A stretch of 34,468 nt of DNA, taken from contig VFJY01000014.1 in assembly GCA_009885825.1 (NCBI GenBank), forward strand, positions 1 to 34,468. Direction: 5' to 3'. A program made the position numbers and the translations under genes. The notes beneath the pieces were generated by a model that was given only the letters and a program-made list of their open reading frames with translations, made no database searches and had not been told where the DNA came from. This DNA is from Rhodobiaceae bacterium (GTDB lineage Bacteria; Pseudomonadota; Alphaproteobacteria; Rhizobiales; Aestuariivirgaceae). This document shows, in pieces, positions 1 through 9,395 of the stretch (the stretch's first letter is position 1; each line of letters begins with the position of its first letter).

Positions 1-1220
1 AGATTGGCGGCTTCGGCGGTTTTAAAAAACTGCACGAGCGGGGGGATGGCGCCGGCATGCAGGCCATCATAGACTTCCGGGTCAGTCAGCGTCCGGTGCA
101 GATGCAGATCCGGCTCCAGCTGCACATCTTTGACGATACGGTAGAGAAGCCCATGAAAGCGCGATTTTTCAATTTCAATCTCGCCCGCTTCAAGCAAGCG
201 CAAGACCAATCGCGAGGCGAGGTGGCTGAGGTTGACGGTGACGCGAGCATACATTTCGGCCATGCACAAATCGCGCAGGCGCCGGGTGGCGCGGCGCATG
301 GTGACGGCGGCCAAGCGTTCAACCCAGCGGCTCGCCGTGTCATTGAGGCCGAAAAGCTCATCGAGGCTGTCGATCTGCTCGAAGATGCGGGCGAGCATCA
401 CGCGCTCCGCCAGGTTCCAGGCGACATCGGGATGAAACGGCTGGCCGAAGCGGATATCCATGTCGGTGTTGCGCAGCACCAGATTGCTTTCGACCAGCAA
501 CTCCTCCTCGGCCCGCTGGCCCAGGTCGAGGTGGAGGAATTCCGCCGCCTTGCGGAGGATATTATCGCCGGTGTGAATTGGATGGAATGTGATGTTCGAG
601 GGCACGATCAGGGTGGGCTTGCGCGCTGCTGCTATGAGCGCCTCCCGATCACCAAGTCCAAGGGCCGCCACCCAGCGATCGAGGCGCGGCAGGTCACCTG
701 CCTCGTGCACGGAGAGAATGCGCTTCTTGAATATCTCCAGAATAATCGCGAGTGCCGCGGCACCTTGCCGGTGGGCGGATGAAGGGCCCATCGATGGCAA
801 CAAAACGGACTGCGGAGCTGCGGCAATGCGCCGATCCTTGATCATTGATCCTTCCGGAAAGATGATCACCTTGCGTCCACGCAGGATTTCAGCGGCAAGG
901 AAGGCCAGCAACCCCGGATGGTTGCTGGGCACCGCGCCAACACTCCAGAGGAGTTTGGCAAGGCGTTCGTTGCCGGAAAACAGGCTGTGGTGGGCGACAC
1001 AGCGGCAAAAAGCGCCGGTAGCCTGGTGAATAAAGTATTGGGGAACAATGGTCTCGAAACGGGCAAAGTGATTGAACTGGAAAATCTGACCCGCCTCGAT
1101 CAGCCCGTCGGCGGCATGGGCCGTCATAAGCAAGCCAACACGGCGGCGCAACAGCGAAAAGCCCCGCACGCACCATTCGTAAAGGGATTCGTTAATCTGG
1201 TGTTCAGAGTTGCCGCTCAT
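1..1220 (-). CDS. PlsC-like glycerolipid acyltransferase, 3' end outside window
   Basis: The minus-strand frame starting at ATG 1220 stays open to the window edge, giving about 406 residues without a stop, so the C-terminus is missing. Residues 50-56 read NHFARFE, in the place of the acyltransferase NH-x4-D motif, and about residue 120 reads FPEGSMIKDRR, matching the FPEGT/S phosphate-binding motif of PlsC-type acyltransferases. The family moves an acyl chain onto glycerol-3-phosphate or a lysophospholipid at the membrane. The charge-relay Asp of the usual motif is Glu here, so activity or specificity may differ from classical PlsC. The protein is longer than simple PlsC (about 250 residues), and the region after residue 270 is unassigned. 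It lies 117 bases downstream of the beta-oxidation operon on the same strand, which fits a lipid role. Fold assignment is solid; substrate is not visible. Confidence 0.8.
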   Translation of the reverse strand, partial: MSGNSEHQINESLYEWCVRGFSLLRRRVGLLMTAHAADGLIEAGQIFQFNHFARFETIVPQYFIHQATGAFCRCVAHHSLFSGNERLAKLLWSVGAVPSNHPGLLAFLAAEILRGRKVIIFPEGSMIKDRRIAAAPQSVLLPSMGPSSAHRQGAAALAIILEIFKKRILSVHEAGDLPRLDRWVAALGLGDREALIAAARKPTLIVPSNITFHPIHTGDNILRKAAEFLHLDLGQRAEEELLVESNLVLRNTDMDIRFGQPFHPDVAWNLAERVMLARIFEQIDSLDELFGLNDTASRWVERLAAVTMRRATRRLRDLCMAEMYARVTVNLSHLASRLVLRLLEAGEIEIEKSRFHGLLYRIVKDVQLEPDLHLHRTLTDPEVYDGLHAGAIPPLVQFFKTAEAAN

Positions 1221-1337
1221 TGCGTCGAGCTCTCGCCTTTAAGTCTCCGTGTGGAATGTAGTACGGCCCAAAGCCTAAGCCAATATTGCTAAGAGTTCAT
1301 TGATTTTCGCGCGGGTTTCACGATGCCTGGGACACCT

Positions 1338-3116
1338 TTAAAAAGCGTCTTCGTGAAGCGCCATAACCGACTTCGAGCCCGCCGTAATGCTCACCAGCAG
1401 GCTGCCGGTTTCCGGAATGATCTTCGCCATGTAGAAACGGGCGCATTCGAGCTTGGCAGAACGGAAGTTATCGGCGCTACCCGCCAGGGCAGTTTCCGCC
1501 ATCCGGCACCACATGTAACCGATGGCGACAAGGCCGAACATGCGAAGATAATCTGTCGCTGCGGCCCCCCCATCATCGGGATTGGCAGTGCCCGCCTTGC
1601 CCAGCCAAAGTGTGGCCTGCTGCAGTCGCCCGAACGCCTTGGCAAGTGGCGCCACAATTTCGGCCATGGCAGGAACATTGGCCATCTGTTCCAGATAGGC
1701 GCCGACCGGGTGAAAGAACTGGCGTGCCAGCCGGCCAGTTCCCATGGACAGCTTGCGGCCGACCAGATCAAGAGCCTGAATGCCGTTGGTGCCCTCATAG
1801 ATTTGGGCAATGCGGGCGTCGCGGACCAGTTGCTCCATCCCCCACTCGCGAATATAGCCGTGGCCGCCGTGAACCTGCACACCATCATTGGCAGCGCTGA
1901 ATCCATGGTCCGTCAGCATGGACTTCACAATGGGAGTCATCAACGCAACAAGGTCGTCGGCATCCTGGCGTCTTTGGGCATCGGGATGGCCTGTTGAAAT
2001 GTCAAGTTCATGGCCAACCCACAGCGCCAGGGCCCTGCAACCCTCGGTCATGGCCTTCATCCGCATCAACAGCCGCCGAATGTCGGGATGAACAATGATG
2101 GGGTCAGCGGGTTGGTCTGGATATTTGGGGCCGGTTGCGGCCCGCATCTGCAATCTGTTGCGGGCGTAGCTGAGCGCGCCTTGATAGGCCGCCTCGGCAA
2201 CGCCCAATCCCTGAATTCCCACCATCAATCTCGCCGTGTTCATCATGGTGAACATGGCGGCCAACCCCTTGTTGGGGACACCCACCAGCCAGGCCGTGGC
2301 GCCATCGAAGTTCATCACGCATGTGGGCGAAGCCTTGATCCCCATTTTCTTCTCAAGCGCGCCACAGGCGAGGCTGTTGCGGGCGCCCAGGTTGCCGTCG
2401 GGCTGGACCAAGAACTTGGGGCAGACGAAGAGTGAGATGCCGCGCACGCCCGCCGGCGCATCGGGCAATCGCGCCAGAACGAGATGCACGATGTTTTCAG
2501 TCAGATCGTGCTCGCCAGCTGAAATGAAAATCTTCGTGCCGTAGAGCCTGTAAGAACCGTCATTGGACGGTTCAGCCCGGGTTCTGATAAGGCCCAGATC
2601 TGTGCCGCATTGGGGCTCGGTCAGGCACATGGTCCCGGACCAGCTGCCGCCCACCATTTTAGGCAGGTAGGTGCGTTTCAAGTCATCGCTGCCATGGGCC
2701 TGAAGCGCATTGTATGCGCCATGGGTCAGGCCAGGAAACAGTCCAAATGAAAGATTGGCCGAACAGATCATTTCCTCAAACGCAAAATTCACCGTGTTGG
2801 GAACGCCTTGGCCGCCATGTTCTGGATCACAGGCAATGCCAGGCCAACCGCCTTCGACAAACTTCGCGTAGGCGTCCTTGAAGCCCGTTGGCGTGCGCAC
2901 TGATCCGGATTCAAACACGCAGCCTTCCTCGTCGCCACTCCGGTTGATGGGTTGCAGCACATTCTCGCAGAAACGCCCCGCTTCCTCGAGGATGGCGGTC
3001 ACAACATCAGGTGTCATCTCGGCATAGGCCGCCACAGCATTGCCAGCGTCCTGAACTTTCAGAACGTCGAAGAGAATGAATTGCATATCGTGCAAGGGCG
3101 CTTTGTAGCTGGGCAT
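1338..3116 (-). CDS. Acyl-CoA dehydrogenase with C-terminal extension
   Basis: A 592-residue flavoprotein that oxidises an acyl-CoA to the trans-2-enoyl-CoA, the first oxidation step of beta-oxidation. The flavin/substrate signature MCLTEPQCGTDLG lies near residues 163-175. IYEGTNGIQALDLVGRK lies near 440 and carries the Glu that acts as catalytic base in the family. At 592 residues it is longer than the 380-residue short/medium-chain enzymes and belongs to the extended clade that includes DmdC-like enzymes, so chain length and substrate are uncertain. ATG 3116 is chosen over an upstream TTG (3128) because GAGG lies 7 bases before it and MPSYKAPL is a familiar family N-terminus. It is the last gene of the operon, starting 8 bases after the preceding stop. 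It ends with TAA at 1338. Confidence 0.93.
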   Translation of the reverse strand: MPSYKAPLHDMQFILFDVLKVQDAGNAVAAYAEMTPDVVTAILEEAGRFCENVLQPINRSGDEEGCVFESGSVRTPTGFKDAYAKFVEGGWPGIACDPEHGGQGVPNTVNFAFEEMICSANLSFGLFPGLTHGAYNALQAHGSDDLKRTYLPKMVGGSWSGTMCLTEPQCGTDLGLIRTRAEPSNDGSYRLYGTKIFISAGEHDLTENIVHLVLARLPDAPAGVRGISLFVCPKFLVQPDGNLGARNSLACGALEKKMGIKASPTCVMNFDGATAWLVGVPNKGLAAMFTMMNTARLMVGIQGLGVAEAAYQGALSYARNRLQMRAATGPKYPDQPADPIIVHPDIRRLLMRMKAMTEGCRALALWVGHELDISTGHPDAQRRQDADDLVALMTPIVKSMLTDHGFSAANDGVQVHGGHGYIREWGMEQLVRDARIAQIYEGTNGIQALDLVGRKLSMGTGRLARQFFHPVGAYLEQMANVPAMAEIVAPLAKAFGRLQQATLWLGKAGTANPDDGGAAATDYLRMFGLVAIGYMWCRMAETALAGSADNFRSAKLECARFYMAKIIPETGSLLVSITAGSKSVMALHEDAF

Positions 3117-3124
3117 GATTGACC

Positions 3125-5428
3125 TCAATTCCGCAGTGGCTTGCCGGTGGACAGCATGACTTCCATGCGCGCAAGCGTTGGCAGTGTCCGAATGAGCGAC
3201 ATGAACGCCCCTTTTTCAAGATCGCATATCTGGTCCTCGCTGACGGCATCCACAATGTCGGTGGCGCCGCCCGAAAGCACGTCGGCCAGGTGACCCGCCA
3301 CAACCACATCGTGGGGGAGCGCCAAGCCTTGCCGGGCGAAACCATCAATCGCCAGACCCAAGGCGGCTCGCGCGGTCGGTCCCGGCAAATGGAGTTCGAT
3401 CGGAGCCGGGGGCTTGTAGCCCTCAGCGACCAGCTTCAGCGCCAGCGCTTTGGCATCGGCGAGCAAGCGGTCGCGGTTCATGGTGATGCCATCGGAACGG
3501 CGGAGATACTTCATTTCCTTGGCTTCGGCGGCTGACTTCGAAACTTTGGCCAATGATATCTGCTCGAAGGCAGCCATCACGCCCGGCATCGGCCCCTTGG
3601 GATCGCGCGGTCCCGGTGAGTGGCGGATCAACATTTCCTTGCACCCGCCCCAGCCCGGCACAATTCCAACGCCGGTTTCAACCAGCCCCACATAGGTTTC
3701 CGCATGGGCCTGCACGGCGGCGCAATGCAGGAGAACCTCGCAACCCCCGCCCAGGGCCATTCCGCTTGGCGCGCCAACAACGGGGAAGGGGGCGTATTTC
3801 AACGCCTTCATGACCGCCTGACCCTGCGCAATCAGCTGGTCGAGCGTTGGCCACAGGCCGATGTTGGCGGCAAACAGCGCCAATCCAATATTGGCGCCAA
3901 CTGAGAAATTCTCGCCCTCGTTGTGGATGACCAGCGCCTTCATGCCTCGCCTGGCAATCTCCAGTGCTTGCATCAGCATTGTCAGGCTGTCTGGATCAAG
4001 CGTGTTCATCTTGCTGTGGAATTCCACGCAAGCCACGCCGTCGCCCACGTCCCAGACGCTGGCAGAACCATTCCTGGCCAGCGGCGTTGCCAATCGCTTG
4101 ATATCAGACAGCAGCAATGTGCCCGACTGCCGCGTTATTGGTTTATAGGAACCATCCGCGTCAAGCTGCACGATGCCTTCGTGGGTTGGTTTATAAAAGC
4201 CGCCCTTTGCCGCAGCCAACGCGAGAAGCGGTGGCACTGCTACACCTTCCGAAGCAAGGCGCTCGGCAAACCACCCAGCGCCAAGCCGGTCGATCATTTC
4301 GAAAGGCCCATGCTTCCAGTTGAAGCCTGCCTTCATGGCAAGATCGACATCGACGGCGGTGTCAGCGATTTCCGGCACCAGTGAAGCGGCATAGGCCAGC
4401 ATTTTTGAAAGGACAGCCCAGGCAAATTGACCACCCCGGTCCTTGTGGGTGACCAGCGCCCGCAAACCCGCCTTTGCCGCGTCAACGGATTCGAGTTTTG
4501 AGGGTGTTGAGGCCGCATATTCACCGGTCTTGAGGCTGATCGATTCCTTCAACTTTTTTCCGCCAGCCGTATTCAGGTGGTAGAAACCGCCCTTGCCCTT
4601 GCGGCCCGTGTAGCCGTCCGTAATCATTTTTGTCAGCAGCGGGAAATCAGATGGCAGCGACTGATAGGCGTCATCCTTGGAAAGCGCCATGCGCAGCGAC
4701 GCATCGACATGGGGTTGCAGGTCAAGGCCCACGATATCCATGAGGCCAAAGACACCCGTCTTGGGCGCGCCAATTGGTTTGCCCATCACGGCGTCGGCCT
4801 CGTCCACCGTCAGGTCAAGGTTACGCGCGGCATTGACGGCGGCCTGTATCCAGAACACGCCAATGCGATTGGCGATGAAGCCTGGTGTGTCTTTGGCCTT
4901 CACGACGACCTTGCCAAGCTTCTCATCGGCGAAGGCGGTGATTGCCGCCATTGCTTCAGGTTTGGTTTCCGGGCCGCCCACGATTTCCATCAGCCGCATA
5001 TAGCGCGGCGGATTGAAGAAGTGGGTGATGCAGAAATCCCGTTGGATGCTTGTCGGCATTCCTGCCATCAGCATTTTGAGGGGAAGCGTTGATGTATTGG
5101 ATGACAGGATTGATCCCGGTTTGCGAGACGGTTCGATCTTGCGATAAAGCTCCTGCTTGATATCCGGCCGCTCCGCTACCGCCTCTATGATCCAGTCAAC
5201 ACCGCCGAGCTTGGCGAGATCATCTTCAATGTTTCCGGCTTCAATCAATTTGGCGGCGCTTCGTGACATCAGCGGCGCGGGTTCGGCTTTGCCCAGACGC
5301 TCCAGCGCCGCCTTGGCAATGTCGCCCTTGTCGAGCAGCAAGACCGGCACTCCGGCATTGGCGATCTGGGCCGCGATCCCGCTGCCCATGACGCCTGCTC
5401 CAATCACACAGGCTTTGGCAATGCTCAC
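3125..5428 (-). CDS. 3-hydroxyacyl-CoA dehydrogenase / enoyl-CoA hydratase (FadB/FadJ-type)
   Basis: A 767-residue bifunctional enzyme that hydrates enoyl-CoA and oxidises the 3-hydroxyacyl-CoA with NAD. The dehydrogenase half comes first: a Rossmann GAGVMGSG loop at residues 10-17, then THFFNPPRYMRLMEIV near 138 with the catalytic His. The two helical dehydrogenase domains follow, to about 420. The crotonase half lies at about 470-700, with GMALGGGCEVLLHC (oxyanion hole and first catalytic Glu) and GLVETGVGIVPGWGG (second Glu). This order is the reverse of E. coli FadB (hydratase first), an arrangement seen in alphaproteobacteria. The start is GTG 5428, overlapping the thiolase stop by four bases (GTGA), so translation is probably coupled. 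Thiolase, ligase and acyl-CoA dehydrogenase in the same operon complete the cycle. Confidence 0.95.
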   Translation of the reverse strand: MSIAKACVIGAGVMGSGIAAQIANAGVPVLLLDKGDIAKAALERLGKAEPAPLMSRSAAKLIEAGNIEDDLAKLGGVDWIIEAVAERPDIKQELYRKIEPSRKPGSILSSNTSTLPLKMLMAGMPTSIQRDFCITHFFNPPRYMRLMEIVGGPETKPEAMAAITAFADEKLGKVVVKAKDTPGFIANRIGVFWIQAAVNAARNLDLTVDEADAVMGKPIGAPKTGVFGLMDIVGLDLQPHVDASLRMALSKDDAYQSLPSDFPLLTKMITDGYTGRKGKGGFYHLNTAGGKKLKESISLKTGEYAASTPSKLESVDAAKAGLRALVTHKDRGGQFAWAVLSKMLAYAASLVPEIADTAVDVDLAMKAGFNWKHGPFEMIDRLGAGWFAERLASEGVAVPPLLALAAAKGGFYKPTHEGIVQLDADGSYKPITRQSGTLLLSDIKRLATPLARNGSASVWDVGDGVACVEFHSKMNTLDPDSLTMLMQALEIARRGMKALVIHNEGENFSVGANIGLALFAANIGLWPTLDQLIAQGQAVMKALKYAPFPVVGAPSGMALGGGCEVLLHCAAVQAHAETYVGLVETGVGIVPGWGGCKEMLIRHSPGPRDPKGPMPGVMAAFEQISLAKVSKSAAEAKEMKYLRRSDGITMNRDRLLADAKALALKLVAEGYKPPAPIELHLPGPTARAALGLAIDGFARQGLALPHDVVVAGHLADVLSGGATDIVDAVSEDQICDLEKGAFMSLIRTLPTLARMEVMLSTGKPLRN

Positions 5429-6552
5429 GATACGGCCTCAAGAATGGTGGCAATTCCCTGGCCGCCACCGATGCACTGGGTCGCCAGCGCAAACTGTTTG
5501 CCTTCACGTTTCAACAAAGACGCGGCCTTGCCCGTAATGCGGGCACCCGTGGCCCCCAAGGGATGGCCCAGAGCCAATGCGCCGCCGTCCAGATTCACCT
5601 TGTTCATGTCAAGTTCGAGATCCCTCGCACAGGCGATTGCCTGCGAAGCGAAAGCCTCGTTCAATTCAATGATGTCAATATCGCCAATTTTCAGTCCTGC
5701 CCGCCGCAAGGCCTTGCGCGTGGCTGCCACAGGTCCGATGCCCATCATTTCAGGGCTGCACCCTGCGACAGCAACGCTTTTGATACGGGCCAGAATTGGG
5801 AGCTTGTGGTCCTTCGCATACTTCTCCGACACAACCAGGCATGCCGCCGCGCCATCGGTAAGCGGCGACGACGTTCCCGCAGTTACGACGCCTGCCTGAT
5901 CGAAGGCCGGTTTCAGGCTGGCCAGCGCCTGCATTGAGGCATCCGCCCGGATGCAGCCATCTTCCGCGCCCATCGGCATTGCAATGATTTCATCTGCGAA
6001 CTTGCCCTGCTGGCGCGCACGCGCGGCCTTTGCATGGCTGGCAACGGCGAATTCTTCCTGAGCCTTACGCGCGATCGCATATTTCTTCGCCACATTCTCG
6101 GCGGTAATGCCCATTGAGACATAGGCGGCTGGCATTTGTTCGATGAGAGCCGGATTGGGCATGGGGTTGAACCCCATCATTGGCACCCGGCTCATGCTTT
6201 CAACCCCGGCGCAGACAAAGGCATCGCCCGCTCCCATGGCAATCGCGCCCGCTGCCGAATGAATGGCCTGCATGGATGAGCCGCAAAACCGGTTGATGGT
6301 GGCAGCGCCTGCGGCCTGTGGCAACCCTGCCATGAAGGAAACCAGCCGCGCCACATTGAGCCCTTGCTCACCCTCGGGAAACGCGCAGCCAAGCAGCAAA
6401 TCCTCGAGATCATTCGGGTCAATCCCGGACTTCGAGACCACACCCTTGACCACTGCCGCTGCAAGATCATCGGCGCGGGTTCGTGCCAAGGCACCCTTGG
6501 TCGCAAAATGAAACGGCGACCGGACATAGCCCACAATCACGGCATGGTTCAT
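5425..6552 (-). CDS. fadA: Acetyl-CoA acyltransferase (thiolase, FadA-type)
   Basis: A 375-residue thiolase that cleaves 3-ketoacyl-CoA with CoA to acetyl-CoA and a shortened acyl-CoA. The acyl-accepting Cys is C90 in NRFCGSSMQA. GHPLGATGAR near 328 carries the catalytic His, and C360 in QCIGGGQG is the acid/base Cys. Length is slightly below the usual 390 but all catalytic blocks are present. The ATG at 6552 overlaps the upstream ligase stop by four bases (ATGA), and its own stop overlaps the downstream GTG start by four bases. As the operon partner of the hydratase/dehydrogenase it is probably the degradative thiolase rather than a PhaA-type biosynthetic one, but sequence alone does not separate the two. 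Confidence 0.93.
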   Translation of the reverse strand: MNHAVIVGYVRSPFHFATKGALARTRADDLAAAVVKGVVSKSGIDPNDLEDLLLGCAFPEGEQGLNVARLVSFMAGLPQAAGAATINRFCGSSMQAIHSAAGAIAMGAGDAFVCAGVESMSRVPMMGFNPMPNPALIEQMPAAYVSMGITAENVAKKYAIARKAQEEFAVASHAKAARARQQGKFADEIIAMPMGAEDGCIRADASMQALASLKPAFDQAGVVTAGTSSPLTDGAAACLVVSEKYAKDHKLPILARIKSVAVAGCSPEMMGIGPVAATRKALRRAGLKIGDIDIIELNEAFASQAIACARDLELDMNKVNLDGGALALGHPLGATGARITGKAASLLKREGKQFALATQCIGGGQGIATILEAVS

Positions 6553-8324
6553 GAAGTTTTCTCCTGTGACGCTGTTTTCATTTTTTCCTCTTCGACCAGA
6601 ATCTTTTTATGAATTTTCCCCACAGCCGTTTTTGGCAATTCGCCCCGGAAGTCATAGCTGCGCGGTTTTTCGATATGCGACAGGCGTTTTTCAAGAAATA
6701 CATCCAGATCATGGCCCGAAAGTGTTGCGCCAGCCTTAAGGCAAATCACCGCTTTAATGGCCTGGCCGCGATAGGCATCGTCAACGCCGAACACCGCGCA
6801 TTCCATGACCGCGGGGTGCTGGTAGATCGCTTCTTCGACCTGACGGGGATAAACCTTGAAGCCAGACGTATTGATCATGTCCTTGAGGCGGTCGGTGATA
6901 TATACATAGCCGTCATCATCCATGTGGCCTACATCGCCCGTATGGAGACGGCCGTCAATGATGACGTCTGCGGTGGCGGCAGGGTTGTTCCAATATCCTT
7001 GCATGACCTGCGGACCGCGAAAACAGATTTCTCCGGTTTCGCCCAACTTCATCAATGTGTGTTTGTCTTCGACGGAGACTATCTCGCAGACAGTCTGCGG
7101 GAGCGGCAGGCCCACCGAGCTGGAGCGGTTCGGAACATGCACGGGATTGATGCAGCAGGCGGGAGAAGCCTCGCTCAGGCCGTAGCCTTCCCAAATCGAA
7201 ACACCGGTTCTGGATTTAAAGTCTTCTTGCACTTTCAGTGGCAATGGACCACCTCCCGACACGCAGAATTTGAGGGAGGAGAGATCATAGTTGTCGAATT
7301 TAGGAACATTCATGAGGGCCGTGAAGAGCGTCGGCACGCCAACAAGGGCCGTTGGTTTTTTGAGATGGATGAGTGACAGCAGTTTCGCTGCGTCAAACCG
7401 CGGCTCAAGCAGTATGGATCCGCCAACCGCCAGCGACCAGTTCATGATGCTCGTCATCGCCAGGGCATGAAAGAGCGGCAGAACACCCACGGATTTGCTG
7501 TCGGGTGAATCAGCGACATAAAACCAGCGCTTGCACTGCATCGCGTTGGCGTAAATATTGGCATGGGTGAGAACCGCTGCCTTTGGAATGCCGGTTGTTC
7601 CACCCGTGTATTGCAGAACAGCGACGGCCGTCGCAGGATCAACATGAACAGGGACAATTACGCCATCATTTTTCAGCAATTGGTGTCCGTGAATATAGCG
7701 CGCATCTTTGGGAACAGCGGCAATGTCGCGCCACTTAACGGCGCGGAACAACAGGCCTGAAACTGACGGAAGCTGCTCCGCCAGGGAACACACGATCAGG
7801 CGCCTCAACTTCGTGCGCTCAAACATCGACGCGAACTTGTGCAGCAGCATGCCAAGATCGAGTGTCACCATGAAATCCGTGCCCGAATCCACAATCTGGC
7901 GCGCGATTTCGTCTTCGGCATACAGCGGATTGTAGTTCACGATGGTTCCACCGGCCTTCAGGCCCGCGTAGTAGAAGATCACGAAGTACGGGCAGTTCGG
8001 CAAGAACAAGCCAAGCTTCATGCCAGGCTTAAACCCAGCCAGGGCTAGGCCCTTGGCGGCCTTGTCACTTAGTGATTTGATTTCAGCGTAAGTGAAACTC
8101 CGCCCCCTAAATTCAACGCAAGGTCGCTTCGCGTTGAGCGCCGCCGCATCGTCCAGCAACCTGTAAAGGGGGTTCGAGGGCAATTCGGCCGCCCAATCAA
8201 CTTCCTTTGGATAGCTTTTCAGCCAAGGGAAAGTTGATAGATCGGCGGTATCTGCGGGACTTTTCCGGGACGCGCCAGCTGGCGTCCGTCCCGTCTTGTT
8301 TTTACGTTGTGGGTTTCTGCTCAT
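6549..8324 (-). CDS. fadD: Long-chain fatty-acid--CoA ligase (FadD-type)
   Basis: A 591-residue acyl-adenylate-forming enzyme that activates fatty acids with ATP and CoA. The AMP-binding P-loop YTGGTTGIPKAA is at residues 239-250 and GYGLSEASP lies near 370. GRLHTGDVGHMDDDGYVYITDR near 465 contains the ATP-binding Asp, and the C-terminal swivel domain contains LPKTAVGKIHKK with the catalytic Lys. The first 30 residues are a basic Ser/Ala/Pro-rich tail not seen in E. coli FadD. It is the first gene of the four-gene beta-oxidation operon, with about 500 non-coding bases upstream. FadD-type enzymes work at the inner face of the inner membrane, coupling uptake to activation. Chain-length preference cannot be read from sequence. 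Confidence 0.94.
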   Translation of the reverse strand: MSRNPQRKNKTGRTPAGASRKSPADTADLSTFPWLKSYPKEVDWAAELPSNPLYRLLDDAAALNAKRPCVEFRGRSFTYAEIKSLSDKAAKGLALAGFKPGMKLGLFLPNCPYFVIFYYAGLKAGGTIVNYNPLYAEDEIARQIVDSGTDFMVTLDLGMLLHKFASMFERTKLRRLIVCSLAEQLPSVSGLLFRAVKWRDIAAVPKDARYIHGHQLLKNDGVIVPVHVDPATAVAVLQYTGGTTGIPKAAVLTHANIYANAMQCKRWFYVADSPDSKSVGVLPLFHALAMTSIMNWSLAVGGSILLEPRFDAAKLLSLIHLKKPTALVGVPTLFTALMNVPKFDNYDLSSLKFCVSGGGPLPLKVQEDFKSRTGVSIWEGYGLSEASPACCINPVHVPNRSSSVGLPLPQTVCEIVSVEDKHTLMKLGETGEICFRGPQVMQGYWNNPAATADVIIDGRLHTGDVGHMDDDGYVYITDRLKDMINTSGFKVYPRQVEEAIYQHPAVMECAVFGVDDAYRGQAIKAVICLKAGATLSGHDLDVFLEKRLSHIEKPRSYDFRGELPKTAVGKIHKKILVEEEKMKTASQEKTS

Positions 8325-8828
8325 GCCAAGGCCCAGTTCAACTTTGCGACATGGCCGTTGTTCACCAATTTATGTTCCCAAACTCCCGTGCCGTTCGATA
8401 TGTTTAACAAGACAGGATAAGATTATTGCGTATTCGCCATTACTTTCGTCAAATAGCGTCAGCAAGTGGTTAACATTTTTTATGGCCGGCGAGAGTATCG
8501 TTAATTAAACCTCAGTAGAGCCATTGAATCGACCGGTACCGGTTTTGCTAATAGCAAGTTAAGGTATTTCGATGGAACTGGATGTCTGAAAAGGAATGAG
8601 GACGTTAGGTGGAAAGCACAGCCAAATAGTGACAGGGCCAGCTTGAGCGAAAGTTGCGCCTGGTCCGTAGCGCTATGCCACTTGCTACAGCGCCCTGTTG
8701 GCTAACCAGGGCTCTTGTGGGGTTCTGTCAAAGTTGGTGGGTCTCGATAGGGGCGGGTGCGCCAACAATTCTTAATTGGTACACTTTTACCCCGCAATCT
8801 GGCACGATTTGTCTCCGCCATCGACAAG
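8325..8828. other. Gene-free interval upstream of the beta-oxidation operon
   Basis: About 500 bases between the divergent-side leader of fadD and the 3' end of creA. Open frames here are short, lack convincing ribosome sites and resemble no known protein. The part nearest fadD (8400-8520) is AT-richer and presumably holds the operon promoter, but no well-spaced -35/-10 pair stands out. It contains a perfect 12-base palindrome, ACCGGTACCGGT (8532-8543), a possible operator. GGTTCTGTCAAAGTTG (8721-8736) resembles IS6-family terminal repeats with two bases missing. No TTGA-N6-TCAA site is present. Confidence 0.5.
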
Positions 8829-9350
8829 CTACTTCGTCAAAAAATCCCCGCATTTGGGCGCGGGCAGGGTGCCCCATGGCATGATGGGGACTGTGGAAGT
8901 TGAGTTTTGCGGCGAACCATCAATAAGCTTGTCGGTGTAGCTCAGATACACCAGCACGTTGCGCTTGGCGTCGCAGCCGCGCACGATCTGCATTTTCTTG
9001 AAGAATAGCGAGCGCCGCTGGCGATAGACTTCCTCGCCTTGTCCGAACTTCGCCTTGAACTTGACCGGGCCGATTTGGCGGCACGCCAGCGATGTTTCCG
9101 AGCGCTCCTCGGCAAAGCCCGCCCAGCCACTCCACCCGCCAATTTCCGGCACCGTGAAATGGCAGGCAACGCCTTCTATGTCTGGATCATCCAGTGCATA
9201 AGTCGCAAGCTTCGCATCGGGGGAGAAGAACCGCCATACCGTGGTCTTTTTGAAAACCAGTTCCGGATCGTCTGCCTCCTGTGCGAGGGCCGGAACGGAT
9301 ACCGCCAGTAAAACTGATATCAATATGAAAAACCGCGAAAATAACTTCAT
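8829..9350 (-). CDS. creA: CreA family periplasmic protein
   Basis: A 173-residue exported protein. Residues 1-24 form a signal peptide (hydrophobic core FFILISVLLAVSVPALA, cleavage probably after ALA). The mature part matches CreA of enterobacteria throughout: DDPDIEGVACH, the Gly-rich segment GGWSGWAGFAEE, SLACRQIGP, FKKMQIVRGCDAKRNVLVYLSYTDKLIDGSP and VPIMPWG. The biochemical role of CreA is unknown; in E. coli it lies upstream of the creBC two-component genes, which are not visible here. ATG 9350 is chosen because AAGGAGATT sits 6-7 bases before it; the in-frame TTG 15 bases upstream overlaps that ribosome site. It ends with a Cys/Lys-rich tail near the stop at 8829. Confidence 0.92.
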   Translation of the reverse strand: MKLFSRFFILISVLLAVSVPALAQEADDPELVFKKTTVWRFFSPDAKLATYALDDPDIEGVACHFTVPEIGGWSGWAGFAEERSETSLACRQIGPVKFKAKFGQGEEVYRQRRSLFFKKMQIVRGCDAKRNVLVYLSYTDKLIDGSPQNSTSTVPIMPWGTLPAPKCGDFLTK

Positions 9351-9395
9351 TCCAATCTCCTTCAAGAGCCCTAGATAGGAATTATATCCAGTGTT

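Noticed and set aside
57-782. 241-codon plus-strand frame at the left edge
   Set aside because: It is the antisense shadow of the PlsC-like gene, whose frame carries the acyltransferase motifs and stays open to the edge.
8654-8884. 76-codon plus-strand frame in the gap before creA
   Set aside because: No ribosome site, no recognisable motif, and it overlaps the 3' end of creA in antisense.
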